Part shown: piece after piece, positions 61,801 through 64,000 of the stretch
Layout of the letters: each line of letters begins with the position of its first letter
Position numbering within the stretch: position 1 is the first letter of the stretch
NCBI RefSeq assembly: GCF_020687385.1
Contig: NZ_JAJEQM010000004.1
Location: 62,001-126,000 of the forward strand
Direction: 5' to 3'
Origin: Hominilimicola fabiformis
GTDB lineage: Bacteria; Bacillota; Clostridia; UBA1381
Length of the DNA stretch: 64,000 bases
Notes under the pieces: generated by a model
Seen by the model: the letters and a program-made list of their open reading frames with translations, nothing else
What the model was told of the DNA's origin: nothing
Database searches by the model: none
Position numbers and translations under genes: made by a program

Positions 61801-64000
61801 AAAAGTTGCAGGAGTTGCTGATATTCTTGCCGGTGTTTCGGGTGAAGACTTGAAAAAGACAGCAAGCATTAATTACAGCGAACAACCTGAAAGTGGTGTT
61901 TCAGTAACAGTTACGGCAACATATCCTGATTCAACTCAAGATCCTGCAGGTCAAAAGACTGAAAAGGCACTTACATTCACAAAGACTGAAACAGGAAATG
62001 AGTTAGGAAACTATGTATTCACTTTGGATGAAAACGGTGTTAAGGGTTATGTTGTTAGCAACATAATCAATGAAATTAATGTAACAACTCCGCCACAGAC
62101 TGAATATACACATGGTGATAACCTTTCATTGAAGGGTATGGTAATTGAGGTTAAGTATCAAGATTCTCGTGATGATAATATTTATACTTGCCAAGCTGAC
62201 GGTACTTGGAAAGATAAGAACAGTACCACGGTAACAGAACTTCCTGTATCATTTGCACTTGAAAAGAATGGTACAGAAAACGCATTGACATCACAAACAC
62301 AACAATTAAGACGTGATACTAATGATGGTGCAATCCTTGTTGTTAAGGGTGGAGATGAAAGTAACAAAGACACGACACTAACAGTTAATAAGAAGGAAAT
62401 CACTCAAATAACTATTCCGAACCCGGTACCGTCACCGGAAAAGACGTATGACGGAACAACAACTGTAACTCAGTCAATTTCATATGAGGGTGTAGGAGTT
62501 CTTGATGCAGATAAAGCTACAGTAAATTCACTTATCAGTGCAACTGCTAATTATGATACTAAGGATGTAGCATTTGATAGTGACGGAACAACAGTTGCAA
62601 GTAAAGCTATTAACTTTACAAATCCTACAATGAATGAAAATGACAACTACACAATGTCATCAAGTGCAACAGTTACAACTACAATAACAGGTAAGATAAA
62701 GCCAAAAGATCTTACTGTAACAATAACAAGTGTTCCTTCAATTATTGTAGGTCAAAGTAAGACAGTTACATTGACAAAGACTACTAACTATACACAGAGT
62801 GGCGAAGTAACAGTTGGTGAAAATACAGAAGAAGTTAATTTAGCTGTTGTAGGTGAGTATGCACAAAATACTACAGCTGAAGATAATGTTAATGTAACAT
62901 ACTCAGTTACAAATAAAGATAGTTACAAAAACTATAACATTATAGTAGCAGAAAATCCAACGGGTACTGTAAATAAGAAACCTGTAACAAAGATTGAAGT
63001 TACATCTCCTACAAAGACAACATGGTCACATGGCGATGATTTAACTCTTGACGGTATGACAATCACAGTTACATACAATAATGATGATACTGATACAAAG
63101 AAGTATGAACATAAGAACGGTAAGTGGCATGATGTAACAGGTGGCAGTGATACAGAGTTACCGGGAACTCCTGACGATGTAACAATTAGATGGGGTGACA
63201 CAAGTAATTCAGCAACTGACGATGTAATTCGTCTTGATGATATAAATAAGGGTCTTACAGCTGATGGCGACAACAAGACAACATCTGTTAAGGTTACATC
63301 AACAGTAAAGGATACTAACGGTGAGTATCAATTAGCTTCAACCGATAAAATTACTTTAACAAAGAAACAACTTACTCTAACAGTAAGCGGTAATATTACA
63401 AAGCCATATGATAATACAAGAGATCTTAGCACTGACAATCTTGGAAATGTAAGTCTTACATTAGACGGTGTAGCCGGCACTGACGGTGTTACATTAAATG
63501 AAACAGCTACAAAGAACAACATCAAGTATGCGGGAACAACAGTAGCAGATACAGCGTCAGTACCGACACCGGCACTTGTAATCGGTACAGTAGTGTTAGC
63601 GGATAATGCTAATAATCACTACTATACAGTACCATCAGGTGCAAGCATTACAAATAGTACAACAGGTAAGATTAATAAGCGTTCTGTACAGATTATATCT
63701 GTAACAAAGAATATGGATACATCAGTTGATGCGTCTAAAACAGGAACTTTGAAAAAATTAGTACAATCAACTACTGACGGTTATGGTATTTCAAGTGCTG
63801 ACGGTTTCTATTCAATCTTAAGCGATCATGTAATTAAGGTTGATATACCTTATACATATAGCCAGACATCAGCAGAAGGTTCAGCAACTGTTACATATGA
63901 TAATGCAACTGCGAAGGTATCAGATGAAAATGCAGATTATGTAGCTAACTATGAGGTATCATTTGCTATTGCAGACGGTAGTGCAACTATTTCAAACGGT
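52127..64000 (+). CDS. Giant secreted Ig-like / YDG / MBG repeat protein (3' end outside window)
   Basis: The frame from the ATG at 52127 appears open to the last base: 3,958 codons with no stop. Residues 1-26 are a signal peptide (MKKKIISAIL, cut after SYA). A unique N-terminal domain (about 27-245) precedes an Ig-like region with TWDPADSTFAKNQAYKASVT (about 262-350), a Big_3-like domain (SYTPDGLEVTLRYSDGTEE) and several mixed beta domains to about residue 925. From about 54.91 kb the protein is ten copies of a 300-residue super-repeat of Ig-like, YDG and MBG/Ig-like modules. YDG and MBG domains are known from large bacterial surface adhesins. Only about two cysteines were seen. The gene starts 47 nt after gene 3 and is probably in the same operon. 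The C-terminal anchor, if any, is outside the window. Confidence 0.92.
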   Translation, partial: MKKKIISAILAFSMIFSILPSTISYAYSSYGVEADGSISKNACISELTVHYTNGVIDKISEKPNPDQKSNAHQGGPATVGVTIVSDVDIWYDAGDGATLQNDSNSFTASSTYVGNVVPSFEGSFLPAMRVKANAVPNSAEEHVIYDASTGSVDVTNAANGGADIFTKDSVNSVLEAAGNTLDPTKVDGENLFDIYKDQDLTEQYTNDNFPFDTYKVKIYVSMDNPGTEYMFEAEAEVKIDGTGEIKIPSGGDTPSEDTAIPSVALTVTAPTIGATPATTATTTTTGVVANPAVTWDPADSTFAKNQAYKASVTLSADSGYKFTDSTTATINGKTATVTLNGDGTLKAEYTFDAIKLTGISSNKTGLTSSFAPNDSYTPDGLEVTLRYSDGTEEVVPYNKFPENNLSLVIGADSATATDLPTKLTLDNNNQTVYVKYSGTDTNDGNPKYQAIDTITVANAKIKTAQVSVTYPKPGETPDTVATVPDGANYTAEVTWEHNGTEVTGNFEYDKAYDAIITVKPKTGYALDNTNGVALTVKDKTAINPGADKTDTIASDDIDVDGSGVKTVSFDATISTPISASISGSFDLYDKNDVNITLTLGTHVIGDITGITIDGQTLSSSDDYTISGNIITVKGASLATKLTGLTSTAANKNVEITVTGQQNATTATLSAIDTTPYITITDPTQGAITGVIHTSGTKVALTKNTAYTLSAPTVAHTTGYTWTVNGITGTDNGQTYTFTPTGGEDITATVALTVDAGHKLTINKTGNGTVTVAKDGGSTLTAETDGTYTVYSDESYTVTATADDQNKVTAVTGETIDGVQKTRTHSVASPSADTTVEVTFAEKIAPTVSADMTYRKGANDGNKAFTITLGDYSDVNVNDTPSGTFSTDKATYTVSSTDLDSATNGDHTYTFDFGEGMTISKKITVLAARSITSVTAPTGTFAHGDTFKLDGLAFTVSEDGTNTTYTYDGTSWDNTLPTGTQFSLGDISFTDWDAFKTAAEAKITRHDTTDSTAVNNGAQITVSLGTATKASNSITVGQKAITVTPSQTTGINKDYDGTVKAPALTATIPDGELVGDDVVTASVTAVYQDGVAAGLTDKNASDNDKNVVFTATLAGANKDNYTIKAISNGSGKINKRTVKIAIINNVPAATKNKADTKTGNATATIPTNTEYDLNTPYEVVDGETVAITYEYSYANISSVGRVSDVTVRNIATTNTNYTVEPTYLENQNGTVNNRTIKSIAISDPTKNEYNYSDTFDPTGIKVTVTYDGETDSVDYDWNAVPDDITLKWTGTEETLSATHKFNSAGTYTITASATGVDSATTGGITVNKLKVNVTASGNITKVYDGGIDLDDDDTITYTVTNASDGYDDQFNEDNVKVTNNPAKYNDRLVTENNIVWITVSSLELNNSNYKIENFSKNVTGSITPRHITVTAITVPTVKQYSNDTDVPVKNVGTSAVTFDNVVSGENVTVDYKYTYNDTSVAGDTSNITINNLVLNSTNTVNANYKLDESTPTKSGHVDERTVNSLTVTAPTQFATAQTYGTALALAGLKVQVNFTSGGTSAGSETYVWKDASTWTKQVEGQSDVDVTTVPFTLAWSGTTDVPTQGETLTVQRSTKGITASYTGTSVTGTSDAITVNPITLTKIKITGDDVTKVYEGNKTLTNPAFTYAITEGIINSDPVTVEPTTVEYAEADVHTSEPLNITGFHLTNNNDGNYKLGTPDVTGIPNGTITKRPITLTAITNIPAINRFEAGTGTDQTATSAANGGATFEAASTDTGIVSGETVTVIYDYAYADNQTVSNTAVVNLSNVRLDTASDKNYSLTNNATATGVVNEVEATGVTVTIPDKTYEYGDKLDLTGTTVTVDYGNTNTEVYTSDDGVNWKKNDTAVSEKPFTITLPTDKDSLAVGTATVSVKVKEGVEGSVSRTVNKRKVTVNPSKNGDVTKVYNGNTTYTNGVIEWTVGSVNSIDGLSVTLPTVSGATYTYNDSTVALANKITVSDPQLNDTNNFEISGYTNQEFDATITRRPLVITGITIPNVNKYADVSQKVTDQTATSATNATFEAADTDTGIVSGETVGVTFDYKYKTSNPESGTTTDVEITNIALDNSVGTSANYSLTPDSLTGSANVVERTIDSITVANPTQFNSDVTYNDKLSIAGLKVTINYTDRTSEVYTATVVNDVVSWALGSVNISADNIPFTLSWKDTAKGGTFAQGQTLSVTGHNGNQIVANHKNGNDSGEGSAVTIKPIAITSITAAKSGDITKTYNGDTELNDASKSNIGYTSTQVISGDTVTLGATPAYENKNVGQNKAISFTTPTVSGNDNYTLGTDATVTGDVVGDITVKTVAISNVYIPSIYKDTEDLVKSISNASAIASGNPTANTVVAADILSGDRANLRFAYKLTYANSTDANPTVTISDTSVTGTESGNYEFTWPTGLTGTVVADEFTDAAITSPDLMQYTHGDTFNPTGLSVTIKTSSHPTGTTYTVTGTEGNYKWDTDLPAGVNVSLGSISLNSNDALNFKAHYKNMKDQKIKVSAGEKEAETGAVTMLQKQLTATASISTANKVYDSKTALREGQTVTYTIGTGEVQNFNSVTDDVKVTADAKYKSADVSKTGETINNVGIEFTNIALSGNDAANYIKPSSIADIAGTIIPYPIHITAINENAPTAYYKKAKSGTIASTDNYTAEMNGLTKPAIKFNYNYGDLVNTVADSVSVPINVVDFVTATDNFEIKTTPSTINGKVEVQGIKEIKITKDNHDYKYGDTLVLNDLSVKVTYADDSIKENIKYNDIDWQTLGLTLNTTLPTDGTVLKNSTDNGKTIIVEKDTVQSNAITINVAKRTVKIERDGSDAITKTYDGTKAVEQTIALKVADLQEGFDGVYNGDITGVTATPYIYSSKDAQNNIALTGTPTLVGSNLDEYTPTYPSLTGNITTKSVTLTPVISEDIYENKFATDDKVITETGATVENSKVTQSGIVSGEEGNFTFAYTVTVPKADLANAATKSYAPTNTSENGTGKGNYTFTWNDASVEIKTNAATSMEVTTDPSDISTQKYYGDSISLDGMVVTITYGNGSTHEFTYGSTEWNNEGFTVAIEDGGNFSKLVTGNNGKHIVVSKTGLNSANTAATLKVNKKDLHLTAEKADGLSAIEKTYDTTTDAKSILKFGITSADLVSGDSFTVDSSNVSATFDTKNQGSDKDITISGLTITGDNSDQYNIIMPSGVKGTINPKSITVKVAGVADILAGVSGEDLKKTASINYSEQPESGVSVTVTATYPDSTQDPAGQKTEKALTFTKTETGNELGNYVFTLDENGVKGYVVSNIINEINVTTPPQTEYTHGDNLSLKGMVIEVKYQDSRDDNIYTCQADGTWKDKNSTTVTELPVSFALEKNGTENALTSQTQQLRRDTNDGAILVVKGGDESNKDTTLTVNKKEITQITIPNPVPSPEKTYDGTTTVTQSISYEGVGVLDADKATVNSLISATANYDTKDVAFDSDGTTVASKAINFTNPTMNENDNYTMSSSATVTTTITGKIKPKDLTVTITSVPSIIVGQSKTVTLTKTTNYTQSGEVTVGENTEEVNLAVVGEYAQNTTAEDNVNVTYSVTNKDSYKNYNIIVAENPTGTVNKKPVTKIEVTSPTKTTWSHGDDLTLDGMTITVTYNNDDTDTKKYEHKNGKWHDVTGGSDTELPGTPDDVTIRWGDTSNSATDDVIRLDDINKGLTADGDNKTTSVKVTSTVKDTNGEYQLASTDKITLTKKQLTLTVSGNITKPYDNTRDLSTDNLGNVSLTLDGVAGTDGVTLNETATKNNIKYAGTTVADTASVPTPALVIGTVVLADNANNHYYTVPSGASITNSTTGKINKRSVQIISVTKNMDTSVDASKTGTLKKLVQSTTDGYGISSADGFYSILSDHVIKVDIPYTYSQTSAEGSATVTYDNATAKVSDENADYVANYEVSFAIADGSATISNG
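54910..64000 (+). repeat. Ten copies of a ~300-residue Ig / YDG / MBG super-repeat
   Basis: Each unit opens with an Ig-like module of pattern YTHGDxLxLxGMxVTVTY; the HGD-equivalent site is at about 54950, 55870, 56739, 57667, 58562, 59489, 60388, 61262, 62104 and 63024 (mean spacing 897 bp). A YDG module follows (ITKVYDGG, VTKVYEGN, ITKTYNGD, ITKPYDNT and so on). A third module of the type IASGNPTAN or IVSGETVTVIYDYAY then leads to the next unit. Units are well diverged at DNA level, so the array is older than the linkers in genes 1 and 2. Confidence 0.88.

Overview
The window holds four very long, co-directional genes on the + strand and almost no intergenic DNA. Every product whose N-terminus is visible begins with a Gram-positive signal peptide. 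No catalytic domain, tRNA, rRNA, transposase or CRISPR array was seen. Strong GGAGG-type ribosome binding sites, a TTGACA/TATATT promoter, a low-GC genome (about 40% in sampled gene 2 sequence), dockerin-type calcium motifs and YDG / cadherin-like / Ig-like modules point to a Clostridia-type Firmicute, probably from a gut or rumen habitat. The species cannot be read from the sequence.

Region 1 (1-44261) is the 3' part of one giant gene with no start inside the window: at least 14,752 codons. From N to C it has twelve complete units, plus one partial, of an RCC1 beta-propeller followed by an Ig-like spacer (to about 20.35 kb). A unique module of about 175 residues follows (20.35-20.87 kb). Next comes a 22-kb array of roughly 60-75 cadherin-like beta-sandwich domains (to about 42.75 kb). 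The C-terminus is a carboxypeptidase-regulatory-like domain and a dockerin-like module whose two calcium loops lie about 320 residues apart. A 57-bp tandem repeat and a Ser-rich linker lie between those loops. A perfect 11-bp stem-loop terminator follows the stop codon directly.

Region 2 (44.3-64 kb) looks like a second operon. A near-consensus promoter carries a run of seven G inside its 17-bp spacer. It drives gene 2 (1813 aa: two cohesin-like folds, an InlB-like repeat, a cadherin-like domain and two dockerin-like modules). Gene 3 (712 aa: one cohesin-like fold interrupted by a Thr/Pro linker, and an InlB-like region) starts with TTG inside the stop codon of gene 2. Gene 4 follows after 47 nt and runs off the window (at least 3958 codons). 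It is built mainly of ten copies of a super-repeat of about 300 residues: Ig-like, YDG, then MBG/Ig-like.

Working model (inference): the locus encodes a non-enzymatic extracellular assembly of adhesin or fibre type. Genes 2 and 3 carry cohesin-like folds, and genes 1 and 2 carry dockerin-like ends that could dock to such folds. Slippage at the promoter G-tract and length change in the protein repeats could vary how much is made and how long it is. No LPxTG motif, SLH domain or membrane anchor was seen in the visible parts, so how the proteins attach to the cell is open.
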